Positions 1-6,465 of a DNA stretch of 33,468 bases are shown here, piece by piece. The notes beneath the pieces are model-generated. The model saw only the letters and a list, made by a program, of their open reading frames with translations, made no database searches and was not told the DNA's origin. Within the stretch, counting starts at the first letter, position 1; each line of letters begins with the position of its first letter. The translations under genes and the position numbers were made by a program. Source of the stretch: Oscillatoriales cyanobacterium (GTDB lineage Bacteria; Cyanobacteriota; Cyanobacteriia; CACIAM-69d); contig RDXB01000062.1 in the NCBI GenBank assembly GCA_004292515.1, positions 1 to 33,468 on the forward strand, given 5' to 3'.

Positions 1-395
1 TAGATTTCATTCACACTGTGTTCGCAGGTGATCACATCAAATCGATCGGCGGCGAGCTGCTGATCAATCCAGGCCTGCATCGGCGCGGAATAGCGGTGCA
101 ACACGTTCGGCGGTGTGGCGCTCAACCACGATCGGGCGAACCGTTTCAGCTTGCGGGCGATCTGGCGCGGATTGCGGCCCGACGGCGGATCCGGCGGCAA
201 CGGAAACAGCGCCAATTCCTGAATCTCGGCTTCCAGGGCAGCGACATGGGCATCGGTGACGCTGGCATGACGTTGGGCGGCGATCGTCACCGAATGTTGT
301 TGGGCCAAGCGCGCCAACAGGTTATAGGTGCGAATTTCCGTGCCGCCTTTGCTGGGCGGGTAAGGAAAGGTGGAAGAAATGGCTAAAATTCTCAT
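1..395 (-). CDS. Glycosyltransferase family 4, N-terminal part (runs off the left edge)
   Basis: The minus strand reads from an ATG at 395 through the window edge without a stop, giving 131 residues. The start, MRILAISSTFPYPPSKGGTE, is the typical beginning of a GT-B glycosyltransferase: a first beta strand, then a proline-rich and glycine-rich loop before the first helix. Such enzymes move a sugar from a nucleotide-sugar donor to a lipid or polysaccharide acceptor at the cytoplasmic membrane. The C-terminal donor-binding domain is missing, so substrate and exact family cannot be told. The start lies 35 bases from the divergent galE start, so the two probably share a promoter region, which fits a role in sugar-nucleotide or surface glycan metabolism (inference). 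The plus-strand reading frame across the same bases is a shadow. Confidence 0.8.
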   Translation of the reverse strand, partial: MRILAISSTFPYPPSKGGTEIRTYNLLARLAQQHSVTIAAQRHASVTDAHVAALEAEIQELALFPLPPDPPSGRNPRQIARKLKRFARSWLSATPPNVLHRYSAPMQAWIDQQLAADRFDVITCEHSVNEI

Positions 396-430
396 GGCGA
401 TCGCCCCGTAACGTCCGTCGCTGTTTCCCC

Positions 431-1435
431 ATGTCCCACGCTTGCCCCAAACCCACCATTCTCGTGACCGGCGGCGCTGGCTACATCGGCTCCCATACCG
501 TTCTAGCGCTCCAACAGGCAGGCTATCCGGTAGTTGTGCTCGACAACCTCGGCTATGGCCACCGCGAGATTGTGGAATCGGTGTTGAAGGCGGAGTTAAT
601 TGTGGGGGATATTCGCGATCGCACCTTGTTGGACCAGTTGTTTTCCCAGCGGGCGATCGGGGCAGTGTTGCACTTTGCCGCCTATATTTCCGTGGGCGAA
701 TCGGTCAGCGATCCCGCCAAATACTATCGCAACAACGTGGTGGGCACCCTGACCCTGTTGGAAGCGATGCGGGCCGCCCAGGTTCCTCACATTGTGTTTT
801 CCTCCACCGCCGCCACCTACGGCATTCCCCAAACCCCGGCGATCGCTGAGGATCATCCGCAGTTGCCGATCAATCCCTACGGCGAATCCAAGCTGATGGT
901 GGAACGGATCTTGCGGGATTTTGACCAGGCCTACGGGCTGCGATCGGTGATTTTTCGCTACTTCAACGCCGCCGGGGCCGACCCCTCGGGCAACCTGGGC
1001 GAAGATCACCAGCCCGAAACTCACCTGATTCCGCTGATTTTGCTGGCCGCGTTGGGCAAACGGGACAATATCGCCATCTTTGGCACAGACTACCCCACCC
1101 CCGACGGCACTTGCATTCGCGATTACGTCCATGTGAACGATCTCGCCCATGCCCATGTGTTGGGGCTGGAATATTTGCTCGGGGGCGGCGAGTCCACATC
1201 TTTTAATTTGGGCAATGGCAACGGGTTTTCGGTGAAGGAAACGATCGAAGCAGCCAAGGCCGTGACCCAATGCCCAATCGCCGTGGTGGAGCGCGATCGC
1301 CGCCCCGGTGATCCGCCCCTGTTGGTCAGCAGCAGCGATCGGGCCCGCGCCGTCCTCGGTTGGCAGCCGCAATATCCCGACCTAGAGGCGATCGTCTCCC
1401 ACGCTTGGCACTGGCATCAACAGAAGCACAGTTAG
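431..1435 (+). CDS. galE: UDP-glucose 4-epimerase
   Basis: GalE interconverts UDP-glucose and UDP-galactose in the cytosol using tightly bound NAD, supplying galactosyl donors for polysaccharides and glycolipids. The 334-residue protein has the usual length. It shows the Rossmann NAD-binding loop TGGAGYIGSH at residues 13-22, the catalytic serine/threonine pair near 125-126 and the catalytic YxxxK pair (Y150, K154) of the extended short-chain dehydrogenases. The C-terminal part holds the expected RDYVHVNDLA segment and the GDPP segment near the end. The gene diverges from a glycosyltransferase and converges on ureG. Other extended SDR epimerases are possible, but the residue pattern across the whole length is that of GalE. 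Confidence 0.95.
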   Translation: MSHACPKPTILVTGGAGYIGSHTVLALQQAGYPVVVLDNLGYGHREIVESVLKAELIVGDIRDRTLLDQLFSQRAIGAVLHFAAYISVGESVSDPAKYYRNNVVGTLTLLEAMRAAQVPHIVFSSTAATYGIPQTPAIAEDHPQLPINPYGESKLMVERILRDFDQAYGLRSVIFRYFNAAGADPSGNLGEDHQPETHLIPLILLAALGKRDNIAIFGTDYPTPDGTCIRDYVHVNDLAHAHVLGLEYLLGGGESTSFNLGNGNGFSVKETIEAAKAVTQCPIAVVERDRRPGDPPLLVSSSDRARAVLGWQPQYPDLEAIVSHAWHWHQQKHS

Positions 1436-1497
1436 GAACCACATGATCAGGGCCGGGGGCGATTGAGCAGCACTCGGCGATCGGCCACCGTCGCGTT

Positions 1498-1591
1498 TAT
1501 AGTAGCGTCAATCAAAAATGAGACAAATCATGACCTGAAACCTTTATGGGTAAAGGCTTTTATGATCTCATTGCCGACTGGAACTACTATA
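1498..1591. mobile_element. 94-bp fold-back element with TATAGTAG ends (MITE-like)
   Basis: The element begins TATAGTAG and ends CTACTATA, a perfect 8-bp terminal inverted repeat. Further in, the arms keep pairing: AATGAGA plus ATCAT on the left face ATGATCTCATT on the right, and the centre closes as CCTTTA-TGGG-TAAAGG. Almost the whole 94 bp therefore folds into one imperfect hairpin. TA at both outer ends is what IS630/Tc1-mariner type elements leave on insertion, so this looks like a non-autonomous miniature element of that kind (inference). It lies between the convergent galE and ureG genes and could end transcription from either side. It encodes nothing. Confidence 0.6.
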
Positions 1592-1651
1592 GAACACCTA
1601 ATCGCTGTTTTGGGTGGTGGGGAAATGATCGCCGTAGCCCCAGCGGGCCGG

Positions 1652-2272
1652 TTACGGACTCGGAGGGAGTTGCTGCTCGATGAACGTGATGATCTCTGGG
1701 AGACCTTGGCCGGTTTTGAGGTTGCTGAACAGGAAGGGGCGATCGCCGCGCATTTTTTGGGCATCCCGATCCATCACCTGCAAATCAGCACCGACGTAGG
1801 GAGCCAGGTCAATTTTGTTAATCACCAATAAGTCGGATTTAGTGATGCCGGGGCCACCTTTGCGGGGGATTTTGTCGCCAGCGGCCACATCGATCACATA
1901 GAGTGTCAGATCAACCAGTTCCGGGCTAAACGTAGCGGCTAAATTATCACCGCCGCTTTCGACAAAAGTAATTTGGACAGGGCGATCGCTTTGGGCAAAT
2001 TTGGCTTCGAGCTGTTCGATCGCCACTAAATTAATTGAGGCATCTTCGCGGATTGCCGTATGGGGACATCCGCCAGTTTCAACACCCACAATCCGATCGG
2101 GTGAAAGGGCTGCACTCCGCACCAAAAATTGGGCATCTTCTTGGGTGTAAATGTCATTGGTGACCACGGCGAGGCTGTAGCGATCGCACAGGGTTTTGCA
2201 GAGGGCATCCACCAGGGCTGTTTTCCCAGATCCCACGGGCCCGGCAACCCCAATTCGCAATTGACTGGTCAT
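1652..2272 (-). CDS. ureG: Urease accessory GTPase UreG
   Basis: UreG is the SIMIBI-class GTPase that carries nickel and drives its insertion into apo-urease together with UreF, UreH/UreD and UreE. The 206-residue protein shows the P-loop GPVGSGKT at residues 11-18, [10 protein letters not shown] at 39-48, the nickel-binding CPH motif at C69-P70-H71, [15 protein letters not shown] in the switch region and [10 protein letters not shown] as the guanine-specificity segment. Length and order match the family closely. The start follows a weak ribosome site. In many bacteria ureE, ureF and ureG are adjacent; here an unrelated gene and about 1.4 kb of different sequence lie between ureF and ureG. 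Confidence 0.97.
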   Translation of the reverse strand: MTSQLRIGVAGPVGSGKTALVDALCKTLCDRYSLAVVTNDIYTQEDAQFLVRSAALSPDRIVGVETGGCPHTAIREDASINLVAIEQLEAKFAQSDRPVQITFVESGGDNLAATFSPELVDLTLYVIDVAAGDKIPRKGGPGITKSDLLVINKIDLAPYVGADLQVMDRDAQKMRGDRPFLFSNLKTGQGLPEIITFIEQQLPPSP

Positions 2273-2498
2273 AGTGGTGAGACTAGCTGAAAGGGCAGGA
2301 GCTGAGGGATGAGGGGAAACCCAGATCGAACTGAAGTGCTAAAAGTTGCAGGCGAAATAACGACAGGCACTACCGACTATGCTGCCGACTGTAGTAGGGC
2401 CCTAAGTCAGTCATCATAAACAGATAAAAACCTTTCCACACCAGCAATCTTTTGCCAAAAAGCATCACCTCCTAGGCAATACTCCGACGATTTCTGGG

Positions 2499-3389
2499 TT
2501 AAATCTCACCCATCGCCCGTTCAATTAAGCACCGCGCCACGGTTTGAGTCCCCGTATGCCTGTAATAATTGGTTGTCGCATCCAAGAAGACACCAAGATA
2601 GTTGGATTTATCACTTGGAATCTCTATAACTCGTTGCAGAATGTTGGCCACCTTCTCCGGAGTCAGACAGTACGAGGAGACCAAATTTCCCATCCAACGC
2701 TCAACCCCGTGAAGACTTCGACGAATAAATCCCAACTGACCATCTAGACCAGTCCCCGGAATCAAGGAACTAACGCTCCTAAACACTGGATTTTCGTTCA
2801 AATCGACGGATCTCAATTGGTCGATAGTGCGGCTAGTCTTGAGGATAAAATCTGAACCTAGGGGAACTAGACCATCAAAGCAAACCAAAGCTTCCATCCG
2901 CGTTAAAGCCTCTACATGATAGTCACGCAAAGCTTCTACAAAATAGTCAATACTGTCCCCTGGAATGCCTTGGATTTGGCAAAAAGCGGCGATCTCAACT
3001 GCTAATTTGATTGACAAGTCAATGCTTTGAGATTTTTCTGGCTTAGGAGTGAGATTGGCGAGAGATCCCAAAACGGAAATATTTTTACTGGCTGTATTGG
3101 CTAGCACTGATGTCCCCGCAGCCCTAGAGGCACTATCAACCATTTCATACAGCCATTGCGCCCGTTGATACCCCTGAGATTTGTCGTTGTAGAGGTAGAT
3201 AGCTCGTTCGCCGATTTGCCGAATCAGGGCTGGATCTTCTTCCATCGCCACCTGCTTGATGGTGTTTTCAAAACCCACCCAGTTTTGCCACCGACCTAGA
3301 ACCAAAGATTCTAAGGCATGCAAAACTGAAACTGTCATGCCACTGGTTGGCAGCTCGTTAACTAGTTGATCAATTGGCTTGACCATCAT
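2499..3389 (-). CDS. Unrecognised 296-residue protein between ureF and ureG
   Basis: I do not recognise this family. The product is soluble, without signal peptide or membrane segment, probably mostly alpha-helical (many amphipathic stretches, few glycines), with a short variable segment near residues 105-120. A strong ribosome site, AGGAGG, lies five bases before the second of two consecutive ATG codons, so the start is residue 1 or 2 and translation is likely real. The base composition is more AT-rich than its neighbours, and the region lacks the CGATCG core found throughout the rest of the window, which suggests a different history from the flanking urease genes. It is on the same strand as ureEF and ureG but separated from each by more than 200 bases, so it need not be co-transcribed. 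No role can be assigned. Confidence 0.75.
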   Translation of the reverse strand: MMVKPIDQLVNELPTSGMTVSVLHALESLVLGRWQNWVGFENTIKQVAMEEDPALIRQIGERAIYLYNDKSQGYQRAQWLYEMVDSASRAAGTSVLANTASKNISVLGSLANLTPKPEKSQSIDLSIKLAVEIAAFCQIQGIPGDSIDYFVEALRDYHVEALTRMEALVCFDGLVPLGSDFILKTSRTIDQLRSVDLNENPVFRSVSSLIPGTGLDGQLGFIRRSLHGVERWMGNLVSSYCLTPEKVANILQRVIEIPSDKSNYLGVFLDATTNYYRHTGTQTVARCLIERAMGEI

Positions 3390-3696
3390 TACCTCCTAAA
3401 TTTGACCAATTCAATGGGCGTGTTGATTTCGGTGTGATTATACATTGCTGCATATTCAATAGACTATATTCAACAGACTGTCGTTGCAAAATGGTTTTCC
3501 TCAGATGCTTTTGCCCACTGGTCAAGCACGTCGAAAAATCAAGCAGCACTCGCCTAGAGCCGTCAATGGCTACTGCTAGACTGGCATCATGACTTGGCAA
3601 ACAAGACTGGCTTCTTATTTCCATCACTATTGGTGTTTAGCCCGAGCCAAAAGCTACTTTTCAAACATTTCCTCAGTCCAACTTCTCAGCCAAAAC
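3390..3696. other. Intergenic stretch between ureF and the 296-residue gene
   Basis: No gene is supported here. The minus-strand frame at 3370-3627 has no ribosome site, overlaps the next gene and resembles nothing I know. The stretch contains one copy of a dispersed repeat at 3626-3674 (listed separately) and the ribosome site of the 296-residue gene at its left end. Composition is AT-richer than the flanking ure genes. Confidence 0.6.
3626..3674 (+). repeat. Dispersed repeat, copy 1
   Basis: This copy reads ACTATTGGTGTTTAGCC, then GAGCCAAAAGCTAC, then TTTTCAAACATTTCCTC. It aligns with 20452-20509, which has the same order of words (ACTATTAGTGTTTGGGC, GCCAAAGAATAC, ACTTTCCAGACATCCTC) but nine more bases in the middle. 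A third, partial copy is at 14722-14745. All three are in intergenic DNA and in the same orientation in this window. Confidence 0.55.
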
Positions 3697-4401
3697 TCAG
3701 CTTCTAAACAGGCGGCTGTATTGGGTTTCATGGGTCATGCTGGCGATCGATAGACCCCACCCGCAAGCAAACCAATCCTGATCGGTTTCGGCGGTAGCAA
3801 GCTCCTGAATCTCGGCGATCGCCTCGGCGACATCGGGCCACAAATTGAGTAAGGTTTGTTGGCCTTGGGTTTGACCAATCGGGATTGATCGCACCCCTGC
3901 ACTCACCAAGTTGCTGACCCAAGATTGCAAATAAGCCGTCAACATTTCTGCCGGAGTTAGATGCCAATGGGCGGCCAAACTGGCAAAGGCGATCGCATAG
4001 TTCACTGGCTCTAACCGGAGCTGCACCAAGGTTTCGTCCGGGGGTTGCAAGTCTTTTGCTAGTGTCACCAGCGATCGCCCCATTTGCCAGCTTTGCAACC
4101 GAAATTCTTCCGTTTCTCGCAGGGCCGAAATCCACTGATTCCAGTCATGAATCGCGGCGGAGTTGCCTTGATCGATCGCCTCGCGAGCCTTGACGAGGGC
4201 CACGGCTTCCAGGCGAATGCTGCCCACGCGCAGTTCTTGCCGCAACCAATCGGCCAAATCTGCCGCCGATCGCACCCGGCCCGCTTCCACCAGCGACTCG
4301 ATCGCCTCGGAATAACTGAACGATCCGACCGGCAAGGCCGGACTGGCAAGCTGCAACAGGGCCAACGATCGGGCCGCTTCATGGGTGATGGTGGTGGACA
4401 T
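3697..4401 (-). CDS. ureF: Urease accessory protein UreF
   Basis: UreF is the all-helical scaffold protein that joins UreH/UreD and UreG in the urease activation complex. The N-terminal signature LLQLASPALPVGSFSYSEAI is characteristic, followed by helices carrying VRSAADLADWL and LAAHWHLTPAEMLTAYLQSWVSNLVSAGVRSIPIGQTQGQQ near residues 150-190. I chose the ATG at 4401 (MSTTITHEAARS) rather than the upstream in-frame start at 4440 because the extra 13 residues are not family-like; this start overlaps the end of ureE by 23 bases, typical of translational coupling. Length is then 234 residues, normal for UreF. Confidence 0.94.
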   Translation of the reverse strand: MSTTITHEAARSLALLQLASPALPVGSFSYSEAIESLVEAGRVRSAADLADWLRQELRVGSIRLEAVALVKAREAIDQGNSAAIHDWNQWISALRETEEFRLQSWQMGRSLVTLAKDLQPPDETLVQLRLEPVNYAIAFASLAAHWHLTPAEMLTAYLQSWVSNLVSAGVRSIPIGQTQGQQTLLNLWPDVAEAIAEIQELATAETDQDWFACGWGLSIASMTHETQYSRLFRS

Positions 4402-4939
4402 GGCGATGGGATGCGTGGTGGGGGCGATCGCTTGGGGCATAGGCTCCCGAATCTGGCATAAAGGGCGCGATTTCCTCAGTGACCGTCAAGCCGCGCCGTT
4501 CTAGCAAATCCTTCAGGGTCGGGTCGGGGGCCAGACGCAAATAGTCGATCGCGATTTCCAAAGGTGCATGGCGGTTGCCCAAATGATAGGCCGCTTGCAA
4601 CAGGGCTAAGGGGTCGGTCGATCGCACCGTCAACACCGGTTCCGGTTGTGCCACCACCCAGCAGCAGTCGCCCTCGGCCGTGCGGAGCCGATCGCCCGGC
4701 CGTAGCACCGTGCCCCGGGCCAGTTGCAACCAAGCGATCGTGCCGTCATCTAGGGTCACCTGCCGCCGCACCTTCACACGATCCTCAGCGATCGCAGCGA
4801 GGTGGCGCGGGGATGGCCCAGGCGGCGGTGCATTGGGCGGCATGGGCTGACCTGGGCGATCGACCTGCACAAACACCCAGCGACTGGGGCCCATTGGTTC
4901 ATCAAGGTCGGGTGGCTGACTCAAATTTCCCGGGGACAA
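4379..4939 (-). CDS. ureE: Urease accessory nickel metallochaperone UreE
   Basis: UreE binds nickel as a dimer and delivers it to UreG for urease maturation. In this 186-residue protein the N-terminal domain (about residues 45-105) contains RRQVTLDDGTIAWLQLARGT and LRPGDRL. The C-terminal domain contains AAYHLGNRHAPLEI, with the histidines of the conserved metal site, and the segment ending FMPDSGAY. The tail is histidine-rich (seven His in its last 13 residues), an extra nickel reservoir seen in many UreE proteins. The first 40 residues are proline-rich and atypical, so the true start may lie downstream. It overlaps ureF, forming a minus-strand pair. Urease structural genes are not in the window. 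Confidence 0.92.
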   Translation of the reverse strand: MSPGNLSQPPDLDEPMGPSRWVFVQVDRPGQPMPPNAPPPGPSPRHLAAIAEDRVKVRRQVTLDDGTIAWLQLARGTVLRPGDRLRTAEGDCCWVVAQPEPVLTVRSTDPLALLQAAYHLGNRHAPLEIAIDYLRLAPDPTLKDLLERRGLTVTEEIAPFMPDSGAYAPSDRPHHASHRHVHHHHP

Positions 4940-5001
4940 GGGCGCAACTCCATCAAAACCGGTTGATTAGCCTTCCTAATCTATCGCGCGGCCCCTTGAC
5001 T

Positions 5002-5017
5002 CTCTAGTCCACTAGAG
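5002..5017. promoter_or_regulatory. Perfect palindrome between ureE and the cysteine-rich gene
   Basis: CTCTAGT-CC-ACTAGAG is a perfect 7-bp inverted repeat, followed three bases later by a partial third copy (CTAGAG). It lies about 60 bases before the ureE start and 150 bases before the divergent cysteine-rich gene, where an operator would be expected. No known regulator site is recognised, and short palindromes also arise by chance. Confidence 0.25.
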
Positions 5018-5165
5018 ATCCTAGAGTGAAACTGTTATACCAACTTCGTGCATTGACGCTACTCAAGATTCTTGCCTGACAAGGGTTTCAGCACAGGACT
5101 TGTGGCATCGGTAGTCGAAATTGGGATTAGTCACACTCGCCCTCGCTCGGGCAGGAGAAGTACTC

Positions 5166-5351
5166 ATGACTCAACCGACTTCGACCGCGCAATCGTTTAA
5201 AGGCCGTCGCACGATGAAGATTGTGGGCGCAGTGGCTGCTGTTCTGGCCGTGATCGCCCCGGCCGCTGCCTACGCAGCCGGCTGTGGATGCAATGGTGCT
5301 GGTTCCTGTTCCTGCGGGGCGGACTGTGCTTGTGCCAACTGCGGCAAGTAA
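5166..5351 (+). CDS. Exported metallothionein-like cysteine-rich peptide
   Basis: The 61-residue product starts at an ATG preceded by the ribosome site AGGAGA; an upstream in-frame TTG at 5121 is less likely. Residues 1-38 form a signal-like segment: a polar start with two arginines (R14, R15), a hydrophobic core of alanine, valine and isoleucine, and APAAAYA before the mature part. The remaining 23 or so residues hold seven cysteines (40, 42, 48, 50, 54, 56, 59) spaced CxC-x5-CxC-x3-CxC-x2-C, with glycine, alanine, serine and asparagine between and no aromatic residue. That is a metal-thiolate cluster design. From memory, the spacing equals that of Neurospora crassa copper metallothionein. 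It differs from cyanobacterial SmtA, which has histidines and lacks a signal. Likely role: binding copper or a similar ion outside the cytoplasm (inference). The gene stands alone and is followed by a terminator. Confidence 0.75.
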   Translation: MTQPTSTAQSFKGRRTMKIVGAVAAVLAVIAPAAAYAAGCGCNGAGSCSCGADCACANCGK

Positions 5352-5430
5352 AGCCTGACGCAACACCGTGTCAGATTTGTCAGATCCCTTGTCAAATCCC
5401 TTGCCAGATACGTTGTTTTGAAGTTTGAAG

Positions 5431-5457
5431 AAGGACGCAACTCCAGCGTCCTTTTTT
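5431..5457 (+). terminator. Rho-independent terminator after the cysteine-rich gene
   Basis: The stem AAGGACGC pairs perfectly with GCGTCCTT over 8 bp across a 7-base loop and runs into a tract of six T. It ends the transcript of the cysteine-rich gene about 80 bases after its stop. Because it lies just before the ATG at 5485, it also argues against the longer start at 5425 for the next gene, which would place the terminator inside the coding region. Confidence 0.85.
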
Positions 5458-5484
5458 GCGGCCGATCGCTGGTATGAGTGGATC

Positions 5485-6465
5485 ATGCCTACGGTTTCAG
5501 TGATTATTCCGGCCTACAACGCGGCGGCCACTTTGCCCACCACGCTGGCTTCGTTGCGATCGCAGACCTGGACAGACTGGGAGGCGATCGTGGTTGATGA
5601 TGGCTCCACGGACAGCACAGCGGCGATCGCCCAGCAACTGGCTGATCCCCGGATTCAGGTGTTGTGTTGCGCAAATGGCGGCCAGGCGATCGCCCGTAAT
5701 CGCGGCCTAGCGGTGGCTCGGGGATCGCTGGTGGCCTTTTTGGATGCAGATGATTGGTGGACTCCCGCAGCCCTGGCCGATCGCGTGGCAGCCTTGGCCA
5801 ATCACCCCACGGCGATCGCCGCCTACAGTTGGACAGACTACGTGGACGATCGCAACCAGCTATTGCATCCCGGCTTTCGCGATCGGCACGCGGGCGGGGT
5901 GTTTGGTGCGCTGTTGGCCAACAACTTTATTGAAAATGGCTCGAACCCACTGATTCGGCGATCGGCACTCGATCGCGTGGGGGGCTTCGAGAGTCGCTGG
6001 ATTCCGGCGGAAGACTGGGATCTGTGGTTGCGACTGGCAAAACTGGGTGAATTTGTGCTGATTCCCCAAGCCCAAGTGCGCTATCGGGTCTCAGCAAAAT
6101 CCTCCTCGGCAAATTTACACCGTTTAGAACGGGCTTGCTGTGGGGTGCTCGAACATCATTTAACCGACGCACCGCCGGCCCTGAAAGCGATCGGGCGGTC
6201 GGCTAAGGCGCGGTTCTACAAAGGGCTGGCCTGCAAAGCCCTGACGGCGGGCCCCCGCGATCGCTCAAGGGGTTGGCGATCGGCTCGGTTGCTGGTGTTG
6301 GCCCTTTGGTTTGATCGTGCTCTGGGGCGTGAGGGGCGGTTTTTGGGGATTTTGACGGTTAAGATTCTGCTGACGATCGCCTTGGGGCCAATCTGGGCCG
6401 CGCGGCTGTGGCGGCGGGTGACGGGCGATCGCACCCAGCATGGCGCATCATCCCATCACCCCTAA
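5485..6465 (+). CDS. Family 2 (GT-A) glycosyltransferase
   Basis: The start MPTVSVIIPAYNAAATLPTT is the classic opening of family-2 glycosyltransferases. VVDDGSTDS follows at about residues 36-44, the metal-binding DXD motif is in FLDADDWW near residue 90, and EDWDLWLRL lies in the acceptor region near residue 175. About 326 residues in all. The last 100 residues are basic with two hydrophobic stretches and may sit on the membrane. I take the ATG at 5485 because the frame upstream runs through a terminator hairpin. Such enzymes add single sugars to cell-surface glycans or lipids; the substrate cannot be told. Its stop overlaps that of the convergent ABC exporter by four bases: CTAA gives TAA on one strand and TAG on the other. 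Confidence 0.88.
   Translation: MPTVSVIIPAYNAAATLPTTLASLRSQTWTDWEAIVVDDGSTDSTAAIAQQLADPRIQVLCCANGGQAIARNRGLAVARGSLVAFLDADDWWTPAALADRVAALANHPTAIAAYSWTDYVDDRNQLLHPGFRDRHAGGVFGALLANNFIENGSNPLIRRSALDRVGGFESRWIPAEDWDLWLRLAKLGEFVLIPQAQVRYRVSAKSSSANLHRLERACCGVLEHHLTDAPPALKAIGRSAKARFYKGLACKALTAGPRDRSRGWRSARLLVLALWFDRALGREGRFLGILTVKILLTIALGPIWAARLWRRVTGDRTQHGASSHHP

Noticed and set aside
18-386. Plus-strand frame of 122 codons at the left edge
   Set aside because: It lies opposite a clear glycosyltransferase N-terminus that runs off the edge; composition is arginine/glycine-rich as shadows of GC-rich genes are.
1463-1831. Plus-strand frame of 122 codons between galE and ureG
   Set aside because: It spans the fold-back element and the antisense of ureG, with no ribosome site or family resemblance.
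2370-2465. 31-codon minus-strand frame just after the 296-residue gene
   Set aside because: AGGAGGTG stands directly against the ATG, too close for normal initiation, and the peptide shows no pattern; it remains possible but is not supported.
3370-3627. 85-codon minus-strand frame before the 296-residue gene
   Set aside because: No ribosome site, starts inside a dispersed repeat, and overlaps the next gene's start.
5166-5351. Lipoprotein reading of the cysteine-rich peptide
   Set aside because: The residues before the first cysteine (YAAG) lack the leucine-like residue of a lipobox, and that cysteine belongs to the regular CxC pattern.
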